Assembly: GCA_904502285.1 (NCBI GenBank)
Contig: CAJGEC010000002.1
Span: 61,019 to 125,018, forward strand
DNA length: 64,000 bases
Direction of reading: 5' to 3'
Source of the DNA: an uncultured Alistipes sp.
GTDB lineage: Bacteria; Bacteroidota; Bacteroidia; Bacteroidales; Rikenellaceae
The position numbers and the translations under genes are program-made. Shown one piece after another: positions 7,618 through 16,700 of the stretch. Position 1 is the first letter of the stretch. Each line of letters starts with the position of its first letter. The notes under the pieces were generated by a model that worked only from the letters and a program-made list of their open reading frames with translations, searched no databases and was not told the DNA's origin.

Positions 7618-9651
7618 TTACTCCTCCCACTTAAAGACTACGCCCGTGCGTGAGGTATTATATATATTAATGGTATAGTACTCCGAACCATCCTCGCGCT
7701 GGTGTGTGGTAGTGAAGTGCTCACCCTCGACCTCAGCACGCTCCTGACCTCCAAAACGGGCCTCATCCGAAGAGAAGAGCACGGTATATTTTCCTGGCCA
7801 AGGCACACACAACTCATAATCGGGGATAGAGGCTGTGGGGTGCCAGTTCAATACAAACAAGAGGCCCTTATGTGAATAGACCATCGTCTTGTTATGCTCA
7901 TCCATCATATGGTTGTATGGGTAGCCATCACCCAACACGCCATACTCCTTGACCATAGCCACCATAGCCTTGTCGAACTCGGCAAGGAAAGAGTAGCGTA
8001 AGAAACCATTCTCGGCCAGCGACCACTGGCGACGGGCGTGCTGATAGGACCAGCCATTACCCTCGCGTGGGAAGTCAATCCACTCTGGGTGGCCAAACTC
8101 ATTACCCATAAAGTTGAGGTACGCCTCACCTCCCGTAGTGATTGTCATAAGGCGAATGAGCTTATGGAGTGCCATACCTCTGTCGATCATCAAGTTCTCC
8201 GAGGCACGATCCATCGAGAAGTACATCTCCTTATCCATAAGTCTGAAGGCGATGGTCTTATCGCCCACCAAGGCCTGGTCGTGGGACTCGGCGTATGCAA
8301 CCGTGCGTACCGAAGGGAGGCGATTGGTCATCACCGACCACATCTCCCAGATATTCCAATCCTCATCCTTCTGCTCCTTGAGCAACTTAATCCAGTAGTC
8401 GGGTATGGCCATACCGAGGCGGTAGTCGAAGCCCATACCTCCCTCCTCTGGCTTGACGCACGAACCTGGCATACCACTCACATCCTCAGCAATGGTGATA
8501 GCATCGGGACGTAGGTCGTGGATAAGTTTGTTTGCAAGAGTTAGATATACGATAGCATCACGATCCACACCCTCGTCGAAGAAGCGCTCACGGCAGTCGA
8601 AATCGACATAGCCATGGTGGTAGTAGAGCATCGAAGTAACACCATCGAAGCGATAACCGTCGAAATGGAACTCCTCCAACCAATACTTTACATTCGAGAG
8701 CAAGAAGTGCTCAACCTCACGCTTGCCATAGTCGAAAATCATAGAGTCCCAATACTGCTGGTAGCCTGCATCGCCCTCTTTAGAGTAGTGATGCTTCGAG
8801 CCATCAAGCTCATTGATACCCTCGTCGAAATTCTTAACATAGTGGGCGTGAACAAGGTCCATAATAACCGCTATTCCCAATTCGTGGGCGCGGTCAATCA
8901 TCGAGCGCAACTCCTCGGCAGTACCAAAACGTGACGATGGGGCAAAGAAACTCGACACGTGGTAGCCAAACGAGCCATAGTAGGGATGCTCGGCGATAGC
9001 CATAAGTTGCACGGCATTATATCCAGCCTCCTTGATGCGAGGAAGAATCTCGTCGCGGAACTCTACGTAGGTGCCTACACCCTCTCGCTCCTGAGCCATA
9101 CCCACGTGAGCCTCGTAGATAATCAGCTCGCCAACCTTTGGGGCGCGGAAATCGTCGTGCTTCCACTCGTAGGGCCTATCCAAGACAAACTGTGCGGTGT
9201 AGTTCTTTGTCTCCTCGTCCTGAACCACACGCTTAGCATAGGCGGGTATTCGGTCTCGCCATCCGTTATGGCCGTGGATATGTAGTTTATACAACGCACC
9301 ATCCACCAGACGCTCGCCATACATAGCATCGGGCAAGAAGATAGACCATACGCCATCCTTCGTGCGCTGAAGACGCAACTCGGTACGCTGCCAATTGTTG
9401 AAGTCACCAAAAATATAGACATCCTTAGCCTCAGGCAACCACTCCCTAAACCACCAGCCATTCATAACATCGTCGTACTGCCAGCCGAAAAAGCGATGTC
9501 CGTTGGCATAGTCCACGATGGTACCAGCCGCATTCTCAATCTCCTTAAGACGGCTTTCGTACATACTATGTCTGCGATTAATCTCCTCCTCTACAGGCTG
9601 TAGCCACTCATCAGCAGCCACCATAGCGAGCCTTTTATTTTGCTCTTTCAT
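7618..9651 (-). CDS. glgB: 1,4-alpha-glucan (glycogen) branching enzyme, GH13
   Basis: A 677-residue branching enzyme of the eukaryote-like GH13 subfamily. An N-terminal CBM48-like region (FGDFNNWQRTELRLQ) precedes the catalytic barrel with region I VIMDLVHAH, region II GYRFDGVTSMLY (nucleophile Asp), region III TIAEDVSGMP (acid/base Glu) and region IV YAESHDQALVGDK. It cuts alpha-1,4-glucan chains and rejoins them through alpha-1,6 bonds. It is probably transcribed leftward together with the LysM/YkuD gene that starts just beyond its stop. No glycogen synthase or phosphorylase gene is adjacent. Confidence 0.95.
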   Translation of the reverse strand: MKEQNKRLAMVAADEWLQPVEEEINRRHSMYESRLKEIENAAGTIVDYANGHRFFGWQYDDVMNGWWFREWLPEAKDVYIFGDFNNWQRTELRLQRTKDGVWSIFLPDAMYGERLVDGALYKLHIHGHNGWRDRIPAYAKRVVQDEETKNYTAQFVLDRPYEWKHDDFRAPKVGELIIYEAHVGMAQEREGVGTYVEFRDEILPRIKEAGYNAVQLMAIAEHPYYGSFGYHVSSFFAPSSRFGTAEELRSMIDRAHELGIAVIMDLVHAHYVKNFDEGINELDGSKHHYSKEGDAGYQQYWDSMIFDYGKREVEHFLLSNVKYWLEEFHFDGYRFDGVTSMLYYHHGYVDFDCRERFFDEGVDRDAIVYLTLANKLIHDLRPDAITIAEDVSGMPGSCVKPEEGGMGFDYRLGMAIPDYWIKLLKEQKDEDWNIWEMWSVMTNRLPSVRTVAYAESHDQALVGDKTIAFRLMDKEMYFSMDRASENLMIDRGMALHKLIRLMTITTGGEAYLNFMGNEFGHPEWIDFPREGNGWSYQHARRQWSLAENGFLRYSFLAEFDKAMVAMVKEYGVLGDGYPYNHMMDEHNKTMVYSHKGLLFVLNWHPTASIPDYELCVPWPGKYTVLFSSDEARFGGQERAEVEGEHFTTTHQREDGSEYYTINIYNTSRTGVVFKWEE

Positions 9652-9673
9652 AGAATTTTCGGTTTAGTTTTAG

Positions 9674-9702
9674 CAAAGATACAAAGTTTTTTCGTATCTT
9701 TG
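9674..9702. promoter_or_regulatory. Divergent -7 elements between glgB and the peptide transporter
   Basis: TATCTTTG occurs on the minus strand at 9674-9681 (toward glgB) and on the plus strand at 9695-9702 (toward the transporter at 9777). Both are perfect TAnnTTTG elements; the -33 boxes are not at ideal distance. Confidence 0.55.
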
Positions 9703-9776
9703 TCCAATATGAGGCATAATTTGACCTACAACTTGTAACAATTACAACTCATAATATTAACTAAAACTTATTTACT

Positions 9777-11312
9777 ATGTTCAAAGGACATCCTAAAGGT
9801 CTTTTAGCAGCGGCTCTTAGCAATATGGGCGAGCGTTTCGGTTACTACATCATGAACGCCGTTCTCGTATTGTTCCTCTGCTCGAAGTTTGGCTTGGGCG
9901 AAGAGACAAGCTCTATTATCTACTCTTGCTTCTATGCAGGTATCTACATCTTGGCCTTGGTAGGTGGTTATATCGCCGACAAGACTCAGAACTACAAGGG
10001 TACCATTATGGCAGGTTTGATGGTGATGGCAACGGGTTACGTACTACTCTCAATCCCTATCCTCGCTACATCAACCAACATCAACTGGTTGCTCCCACTC
10101 ACCTGCTTTGCACTCTTCATCATCGCATTCGGTAACGGTCTCTTCAAGGGTAACCTCCAGGCTATCGTAGGTCAGATGTACGACAACCTTGAGGCTGAGG
10201 CTGCTAAGGAGGGCGAGGAGGCCTTGAAGGCTGCTAAGGATAAGCGTGACTCTGGTTTCCAGATCTTCTACGTATTTATCAATGTTGGTGGTGTTATCGC
10301 TCCATTCGTTGCTCCATTGCTCCGCGAGTGGTGGTTGAAGGCTCACGATATGCTCTACAACGCACAGCTTCCTGCTCTCTGCCACCAGTTCCAGGAGACT
10401 GGCGAGGTGACTGAGAACCTTACTAAACTCGCTGCAGAGTCAAGCCTACAGCCTGTGGGTGACATCGCAACCTTCTGCGGTGACTACCTCCAGATCTTCA
10501 ACGAGGGTATCCACTACTCGTTCATCGCATCTGTAGCCGCTATGCTCATCTCTTTGACAATCTTCATCTCTACACGCAAGCGTTTCCCAACCCCTGCAAA
10601 GAAGGTTGCTAATACAAACGTAGACTACACTCCAGAGGAGCGTATCGCAGCAGCAACAGAGATCAAGCAGCGTATGTATGCGTTGTTCGCAGTGTTGGCT
10701 ATCGCTATCTTCTTCTGGTTTGCATTCCACCAGAACGGTACTTCACTCTCGATGTTCGCACGCGACTTCGTGAAGTCTGACAGCGTGGCACCAGAGGTAT
10801 GGCAGGCACTCAACCCATTCTACGTAATCGTCCTTACCCCAGTAATTATGTGGGTATTCGGTGCGTTGGGTCGTCGTGGCAAGTATATCTCTACCCCTCG
10901 TAAGATTGCTATCGGTATGGCTATCGCAGGTACTGCATACGTATTCCTCGCAGCATACTCTTACTTTATGGGCTACCCATCAGCAACTGAGGCACGTGCC
11001 GAGGGTGTTGTATTGTCAGGTCCATGGGTATTGTTGGTACTCTACTTCTTCTTGACCGTTGCCGAGTTGTTCATCTCGCCACTTGGTTTGTCATTCGTAT
11101 CGAAGGTAGCGCCAAAGCATATGCTCGGTTTGTGCCAGGGCTTGTGGTTGGGTGCAACAGCAGTAGGTAACTTGCTCTTGTGGATTGGTCCACTTATCTA
11201 CAACGCTGCTCCTATCTGGATTTGCTGGACCGTATTCCTCGCAGTATGCCTTATCTCTATGGGTATTATGCTTGGTATGGTTAAGTGGCTTGAGCGCGTA
11301 ACTAACGCTTAA
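9777..11312 (+). CDS. POT family proton-dependent peptide transporter (first copy)
   Basis: A 511-residue multi-spanning membrane protein of the POT/PTR branch of the major facilitator superfamily, with about 12-14 predicted helices. It opens MFKGHPKGLLAAALSNMGERFGYY, aligned to the POT signature ExxERFxYY; the second Glu, Arg, Phe and Tyr are present but the first Glu is Asn. FFWFAFHQNGTSLS and AELFISPLGLSFVSKVAP are other recognisable POT segments. It should import di- or tripeptides across the inner membrane. A charged loop (EAEAAKEGEEALKAAKDK) lies near residues 138-155. The next gene is a paralogue with a matching start region, so the two look like a tandem duplication. Confidence 0.9.
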   Translation: MFKGHPKGLLAAALSNMGERFGYYIMNAVLVLFLCSKFGLGEETSSIIYSCFYAGIYILALVGGYIADKTQNYKGTIMAGLMVMATGYVLLSIPILATSTNINWLLPLTCFALFIIAFGNGLFKGNLQAIVGQMYDNLEAEAAKEGEEALKAAKDKRDSGFQIFYVFINVGGVIAPFVAPLLREWWLKAHDMLYNAQLPALCHQFQETGEVTENLTKLAAESSLQPVGDIATFCGDYLQIFNEGIHYSFIASVAAMLISLTIFISTRKRFPTPAKKVANTNVDYTPEERIAAATEIKQRMYALFAVLAIAIFFWFAFHQNGTSLSMFARDFVKSDSVAPEVWQALNPFYVIVLTPVIMWVFGALGRRGKYISTPRKIAIGMAIAGTAYVFLAAYSYFMGYPSATEARAEGVVLSGPWVLLVLYFFLTVAELFISPLGLSFVSKVAPKHMLGLCQGLWLGATAVGNLLLWIGPLIYNAAPIWICWTVFLAVCLISMGIMLGMVKWLERVTNA

Positions 11313-11351
11313 TCCATATATACATAGGGTCGCTATAGCGGCCATCGAGTT

Positions 11352-11381
11352 GAGGGTGTCCCACACGTTGTGGACACCCTC
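11352..11381 (+). terminator. Hairpin after first peptide transporter
   Basis: GAGGGTGTC (11352-11360) pairs with GACACCCTC (11373-11381), extended inside by CACA/TGTG around a CGT loop with one bulged C. There is no long T run, so it may be a weak or Rho-assisted terminator or an mRNA-end stabiliser. Confidence 0.55.
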
Positions 11382-11471
11382 TGTCGTCTCGGCCTATCCC
11401 TCAAACGGCTCATTCTACCCTCTCAAGGCTACACATAAACCCTCTTTTAGGGTCTAAGTGGCATTTTAGTT

Positions 11472-11501
11472 TTGTAAATTCTATTTTTGTTCGTATCTTC
11501 G
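11472..11501 (+). promoter_or_regulatory. Promoter of second peptide transporter
   Basis: TTG at 11472-11474 and TATCTTCG at 11494-11501 are separated by 19 bp, matching the Bacteroidota -33/-7 architecture. The start codon lies 65 bp downstream, so the second transporter can be expressed independently of the first. Confidence 0.65.
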
Positions 11502-11566
11502 TCGCCGATTTGTGTTATTTCGATAACAATTAACAAATTAATTATATTAACTAAAAACTTTTATCT

Positions 11567-13399
11567 ATGTTTAAAGGACATCCTAAAGGTCTTTATGCCT
11601 TAGCCCTTGCTAACACTGGTGAGCGTTTCGGCTACTACACGATGTTGGCAGTGTTTGCCCTATTCCTTCGCGAGAACTTCGGTTTGGCTGCGGGTACCGC
11701 AGGTGCGATCTACTCAACCTTCCTTGGTTTGGTCTACTTTATGCCATTGGTAGGTGGTATTCTCGCTGACAAGTTCGGTTTCGGCCGAATGGTTACTATC
11801 GGTATTACCGTGATGTTTGGCGGTTATATGTTGCTCTCATTCCCATTGGGTGGCGACACTATCGCTATGATTGCTATGATGGCGGCGTTGTTGCTCATCA
11901 GCCTTGGTACTGGTTTGTTCAAGGGTAACCTCCAGGTAATGGTTGGTAACCTCTACGACGATCCACAGTATGCTGATAAGCGCGACTCTGGTTTCTCACT
12001 CTTCTATATGGCTATCAACGTAGGTTCGTTGTTCGCCCCTACAACCGCTGTAGGTATCAAGGAGTGGGCTCAGAACAGCCTCGGCTTCTCTTCTAACGAC
12101 GCTTACCACTTCGCATTTGCTGTTGCTTGCGTAGCATTGGTACTCTCAATCGTCATCTACTACGTATTCCGCTCTACCTTCCGCCACGTTGAGGGTGGCA
12201 AGAAGAAGGGCGAGACTGCTCAGATCGTTGATGACCTCACTCCAGAGCAGACCAAGCAGCGTATCGTTGCTTTGTGCCTCGTATTTGCCGTGGTTATCTT
12301 CTTCTGGATGGCATTCCACCAGAACGGTTTGACCTTGACTTACTTCGCTGACGAGTTCACAAAGACCTCTGCAATGGGTATCGAGACTATGGTATTCAAC
12401 GTATGGAACCTCGCCTTGATCATCATCGCTGTTTACGCTTCATTCTCTATCTTCCAGAGCACAACCGCTAAGGGCAAGATTTTCTCAGGTGCTATCGCAT
12501 CTGCTGTTTTGGCATTCTTGGTATATCGTGCTTATGGCATCACTCCAGAGACTACCGTAAACGTATCTGCTCCTATCTTCCAGCAGTTCAACCCATTCTA
12601 CGTTGTTGCCTTGACCCCAGTATCAATGGCTATCTTTGGTGCTTTGGCTAAGAGTGGCAAGGAGCCTTCAGCGCCACGTAAGATTGCCTACGGTATGATG
12701 GTTGCGGCTATCGGTTTCGCTATTATGGCTATCGGCTCACGTGGCTTGAACACCCCTAACGACCAGGCTCGCGCTATCGCTGTTGAGAAGGCTGAGGTTT
12801 TGGCCGAGAACATCTTCAACGCTCAGGGCGATGAGGAGGCTTTGAAGGTTGCTGAGAAGGCTAAGAGCGACTTCGAGGGCAAGCTTACTGCCGAGAACAA
12901 GGAGATCTTCGACGCGGTATTCAATGCACAGACCGTTATCCTTGCTGCAAATACACAGGAGGCTACAACAGAGATTATCGCGGAGGAGACTACAGCTCAG
13001 GAGGGCGAGATCGTGGCTGTTGAGGAGCCTACAGTTGATCCAGCAGTTGCTGAGGCTGAGGCTACACTCGCTGCTATCAAGGCAGATACCAAGCCTTCGA
13101 CACGTACCTCTGCATACTGGTTGATCCTTACCTACCTCATTCTCACATTTGCTGAGTTGCTCCTTTCACCTATGGGTATCTCATTCGTATCGAAGGTTGC
13201 TCCTCCAAAGCTCAAGGGTTTGATGATGGGTGGTTGGTTCGTGGCTACTGCTATCGGTAATATGTTGGTTGCTGTTGGTGGTTTCCTCTGGGCAGGTCTT
13301 CCATTGTGGTCGGTATGGACAGTATTCATCGTTCTCTGCTTGCTTTCAGCACTCTTTATGTTTGTGATGATGAAGCGCTTGGAGAGCGTTACTAAGTAA
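11567..13399 (+). CDS. POT family peptide transporter (second copy) with a large Ala/Glu-rich loop
   Basis: A 610-residue paralogue of the preceding transporter, opening MFKGHPKGLYALALANTGERFGYY and sharing FFWMAFHQNGLTL and AELLLSPMGISFVSKVAP. It is about 100 residues longer because of an insertion at about residues 403-515, between helices, rich in Ala, Glu and Thr (for example EEALKVAEKAKSDFEGK and EATTEIIAEETTAQEGE). The insertion lacks hydrophobic segments, so it should form a soluble, largely helical or disordered loop on one face of the membrane. The first Glu of the ExxERF motif is replaced (Asn), as in the first copy. The role is peptide uptake with proton coupling by family; the loop's job is unknown. 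Confidence 0.9.
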   Translation: MFKGHPKGLYALALANTGERFGYYTMLAVFALFLRENFGLAAGTAGAIYSTFLGLVYFMPLVGGILADKFGFGRMVTIGITVMFGGYMLLSFPLGGDTIAMIAMMAALLLISLGTGLFKGNLQVMVGNLYDDPQYADKRDSGFSLFYMAINVGSLFAPTTAVGIKEWAQNSLGFSSNDAYHFAFAVACVALVLSIVIYYVFRSTFRHVEGGKKKGETAQIVDDLTPEQTKQRIVALCLVFAVVIFFWMAFHQNGLTLTYFADEFTKTSAMGIETMVFNVWNLALIIIAVYASFSIFQSTTAKGKIFSGAIASAVLAFLVYRAYGITPETTVNVSAPIFQQFNPFYVVALTPVSMAIFGALAKSGKEPSAPRKIAYGMMVAAIGFAIMAIGSRGLNTPNDQARAIAVEKAEVLAENIFNAQGDEEALKVAEKAKSDFEGKLTAENKEIFDAVFNAQTVILAANTQEATTEIIAEETTAQEGEIVAVEEPTVDPAVAEAEATLAAIKADTKPSTRTSAYWLILTYLILTFAELLLSPMGISFVSKVAPPKLKGLMMGGWFVATAIGNMLVAVGGFLWAGLPLWSVWTVFIVLCLLSALFMFVMMKRLESVTK

Positions 13400-13446
13400 T
13401 ACTCGATTAGCCTTTACAACTAAGGCTGTCCAATAGGACAATGCTT

Positions 13447-13476
13447 TTTGGCGGTGAATTGATTTTCACCGCCAAA
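13447..13476 (+). terminator. Terminator after second peptide transporter
   Basis: A 12-bp stem TTTGGCGGTGAA (13447-13458) pairs with TTCACCGCCAAA (13465-13476), loop TTGATT, followed by TTTGTTTT. Confidence 0.88.
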
Positions 13477-13570
13477 TTTGTTTTATATACTATAGGGGTT
13501 ATGTAGTAGTATTATTGTTGAACGATCGCAACCCGTTTTTAAGGCGCGCTAACCTTAAACTCACCAAACG

Positions 13571-13624
13571 CCTAACCTCCTTAACCTCCCTAAACTCCTT
13601 AAACTCCCTAAACTCCCTAAACTC
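13571..13624. repeat. 9-bp tandem repeat, six copies
   Basis: Six consecutive 9-bp units follow C(C/T)TAA(A/C)CTC (first unit CCTAACCTC, last CCTAAACTC) with exact spacing. No open reading frame uses the array, and it lies in the 359-bp gap between the second transporter and the large lipoprotein gene. A related 9-bp array occurs at 21971-22015. Confidence 0.85.
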
Positions 13625-13646
13625 CTTACCCCCCCCTAAACTCCCT

Positions 13647-13684
13647 CCTGCGTAGCAGGCAAGGCGAGAGCCTTGCCCCCCCCC
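13647..13684. other. Two small GC hairpins and a poly-C tract
   Basis: CCTGC-GTA-GCAGG (13647-13659) runs into GGCAAGGC-GAGA-GCCTTGCC (13658-13677), followed by nine C residues (13676-13684). Another eight-C tract lies at 13629-13636. No gene is seen; the hairpins may be an intergenic repeat or an mRNA-end structure. Confidence 0.5.
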
Positions 13685-13702
13685 ACCATAGAGCCAAGGG
13701 CA

Positions 13703-13736
13703 AAAAAATCGGAGCCTCCCGATTGGGAAGCTCCGA
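13703..13736 (-). terminator. Terminator of the 1249-residue lipoprotein gene
   Basis: On the minus strand TCGGAGCTTCCC (complement of 13725-13736) pairs with GGGAGGCTCCGA (complement of 13709-13720) with one mismatch and an AATC loop, followed by seven T residues (complement of 13703-13709). Confidence 0.85.
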
Positions 13737-13758
13737 AAAGTTTACTATTTGTAGTATT

Positions 13759-16700
13759 CTACAACATCTCAGCGTTTGTAGTGTCAATATGGTAAACTGT
13801 ACCATCCTCGCCTGTAATAGTACCAATGAATACGAGGTTGCCATCTGCATTTTTCGATACCTCAATATTGATTGCGGCAACAGTAGTGCCCTTACCTGCG
13901 ATAGAAGAGAACTGCTTGGTGTAGCTTGTCTTAACACCCTCAGTCAATGGACACTCAGTAAAGCTTACTCGGTGATACTGTGAAAAATTCTCATCAATGT
14001 AGAACTTAACCTCAGTCTCACCCCAATCTTCCTCAAGAGTAGATTCTACACCGTAAATTGTAGGATAAACATCTGAAGACTCGTCGCCACCGCCAACGCC
14101 TGGGTTCTCAGAACCTGGAGCGTAGTTGGAACCCTCGCCAAGGTAGTTAACCTCAACTGCTGGGAGCTGATTCTTGAACTCAACTGAAGTACCGTCCTCG
14201 AAAGTAGCAACAACTACGAAGTACTTCTCGCCAGCCTCACACTCGTATTCGCTTGGAGCCTGAGTCTGAACTGATGTAGCAGCAACGCTTACGCCATCGA
14301 TAACCTTCTTAGCCGAGTAAACATAATCCCAACCTGTGTGAGGGCCAAACTCGCAAATTACCTCGATATAGTTGTTATTCTCGTCATACAACCAGAATGC
14401 GTACTCAGCATCACCACCGTTGTACTCATAAAGTTCCATCTTGTTGTCGTACTCAGCGCGAACTGCGTCGAAACCAACTGGCTCTGGCTCTGGCTCTGGC
14501 TCTGGAGCAATATACTGGCTTGGAAGGATAAGGCCAGTGATAGCACCCTCGTAAACTGCGCTGAACGCTGCGTAGGTGTCACCTACCTTAGCCTCAATTT
14601 CCAAACGATACTTACCATCAACCTCTGAAACAGCTACAGTACCACTATGAATGTCGTCTCTTGTTGAATCGCTGTGAAGGATGTATGAGTAACCGCCTGT
14701 GTAGACTGCACCAGCCCATCCACCGAAGTCATAAGTACCCTCTGGGATAAAGAAAGTGTCGTACTCTGAGATACCGTAGAAGTTCATTACAACCTTATCG
14801 CCATTGCTTCCGTAGAGATTAACATAGTAATCGCTGTAATATATATCACCTGTTGCATCTGCAGAAGTGTAAACTACCTCATCACCTGGCTGCTCTGGCT
14901 GCTCTGGCTGCTCCTCAGCTGGGTAAGTGAACTCACCATAGAGAGTCTGAGCGATAGTGTTATCAGTGAATACCAAACCAAGAGCTACGCGGTAAGTCTT
15001 ACCAGGAACCAACTCATACTTGTAGTCAGCAGTCTGGATAGCAGATGCATCGTAAACGATACCGTTAGTGAAGTCCTCCAACTGACGATACATCCAGTTA
15101 GTAGAAAGTGCCAAATCCTTAAGATCAGCCTCAGACTTTACATAGTATGAATTCGCATCAGTTGAAACCAAGTAAGCAACAGCCTTCTTAAGCTCAAGAC
15201 CCTCAAGACCTGATACGTTGATTGTAGCAGCAGTAGTAGTGAAGTCTACAGACTCGATAGCAAGCTCAGCAGTTGTGTAAACTGGAACTGGTGAAGTGAA
15301 CTCCTCAACTGCCAATGTGTAGTTACCCTCAGTATCAACGATCAAGAGAGCAAACTTCTTTGTTGTACCAGGAGCACCAACATTTGTAGAAACATCGAAT
15401 GAGTAACCATCATTCCACTCGCTGTGGCTGCTGTAACCGTTGATAAGTGCATTCATCAAAGTCTCGTCAGACTCAAATACCTCATCAGTAGGATCACACC
15501 ACTTGTAGTATACAGTGTCAGTGTTGTTAGGAACTGAAAGTACATAGTGAAGCTGGAAGTAACCGAAGTCCTCACCCTCAACCAAAGCGTACTCAGCTGG
15601 AGTCTCAGCCTCAACGATAGGCTCAGTTGTGAAAGTGAAGATCTTGACATCATCTGAAGTGTACTCTGTACGACCCTCCTCCTTAGCAAAGATTGCCAAG
15701 TAGTAAGTAGTGTCTGGAGTAGCCTCGAAATACAAACCTGGAACAAGATCAGAGAGAGAGATGTGTGGATCAACTACATCACCCTTACGCTGCCAACCGA
15801 ATGTATAGTCATAATCCTGATACTCAATGTACTGGTCGAACTGAAGCTTAAAATAACCCTCAACGTTCTCGCAATAACCATACTCAATATAGTTATTAAC
15901 CTCAGACTCTGAAGCTGGCATAACATTGTACTCAGAACCACCAAGCAACGCTGCGTTGAAGTAAACATTGTTCCAAGTAGTCTCAGCAACCTCCAACTTA
16001 ACAGTCAACTGCTTGAAGTCTGCAAATACTGCACCCTCCATATTGTACTCACCAGTAGTAGAATCAGTTGGGATAACGAATACTACGAATGACTCACCCT
16101 CGTAAGTTATGTCGTAGTAGTTAAGATCAGACTCTACGAGCTCCTTTACAGATGTATGGATAGTGTGCTTCTCGCAAACACCCTCCTCATAAGCTGGAAC
16201 CTGGAATGCCTCAATTGAGTAACCGAGGTTATTTGAATAACCACCAACGATATCAACACCACGCTTCTCGTCAGCCAAGAAATCGCCAGTGTAGTCGAAG
16301 TAACGAAGAACACCTACATAGAAGTTGTTGAACTCAGTAGCCTCATAAGTCTGACCTGTCAACAAGTCAGTTGCCATAAAGGTATCAACCCAAGAGTTCT
16401 CGATAGTGATGTTACCAGCCTTATCAACGTCCAAAGTAATCTCAGCGAGATCAACAGCCAACTTAGCTACCTTGCAAGCACCAGCCTCAGTGTTGAAGTG
16501 TACCTGGATGAAGCCGTGCTTCTCAGCGTAACCGCTCTTAACGAAATCATTAGATGGAGCAGATACCTTCAAAACGAACTCAGTACCACCTGCTGCCAAA
16601 ATGCCCATACCTGGATCTACGTTGTCCTCATCCTCCTCAGCAACTGGAGCAAGAGCAACCTCTGCCTTCCAACCGAGTGGCTGATTCATTACGTTGATGT

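Noticed and set aside
7613..7630. GTG start that overlaps glgB for the YkuD/LysM gene
   Set aside because: The ATG at 7612 gives a better signal peptide and no overlap; the longer form remains possible.
13571..13624. Possible CRISPR array
   Set aside because: Units are 9 bp with no spacers and no cas genes nearby.
13629..13684. Phase-variable poly-C tracts
   Set aside because: The tracts are intergenic and downstream of the genes, so slippage would not switch a frame or a promoter.
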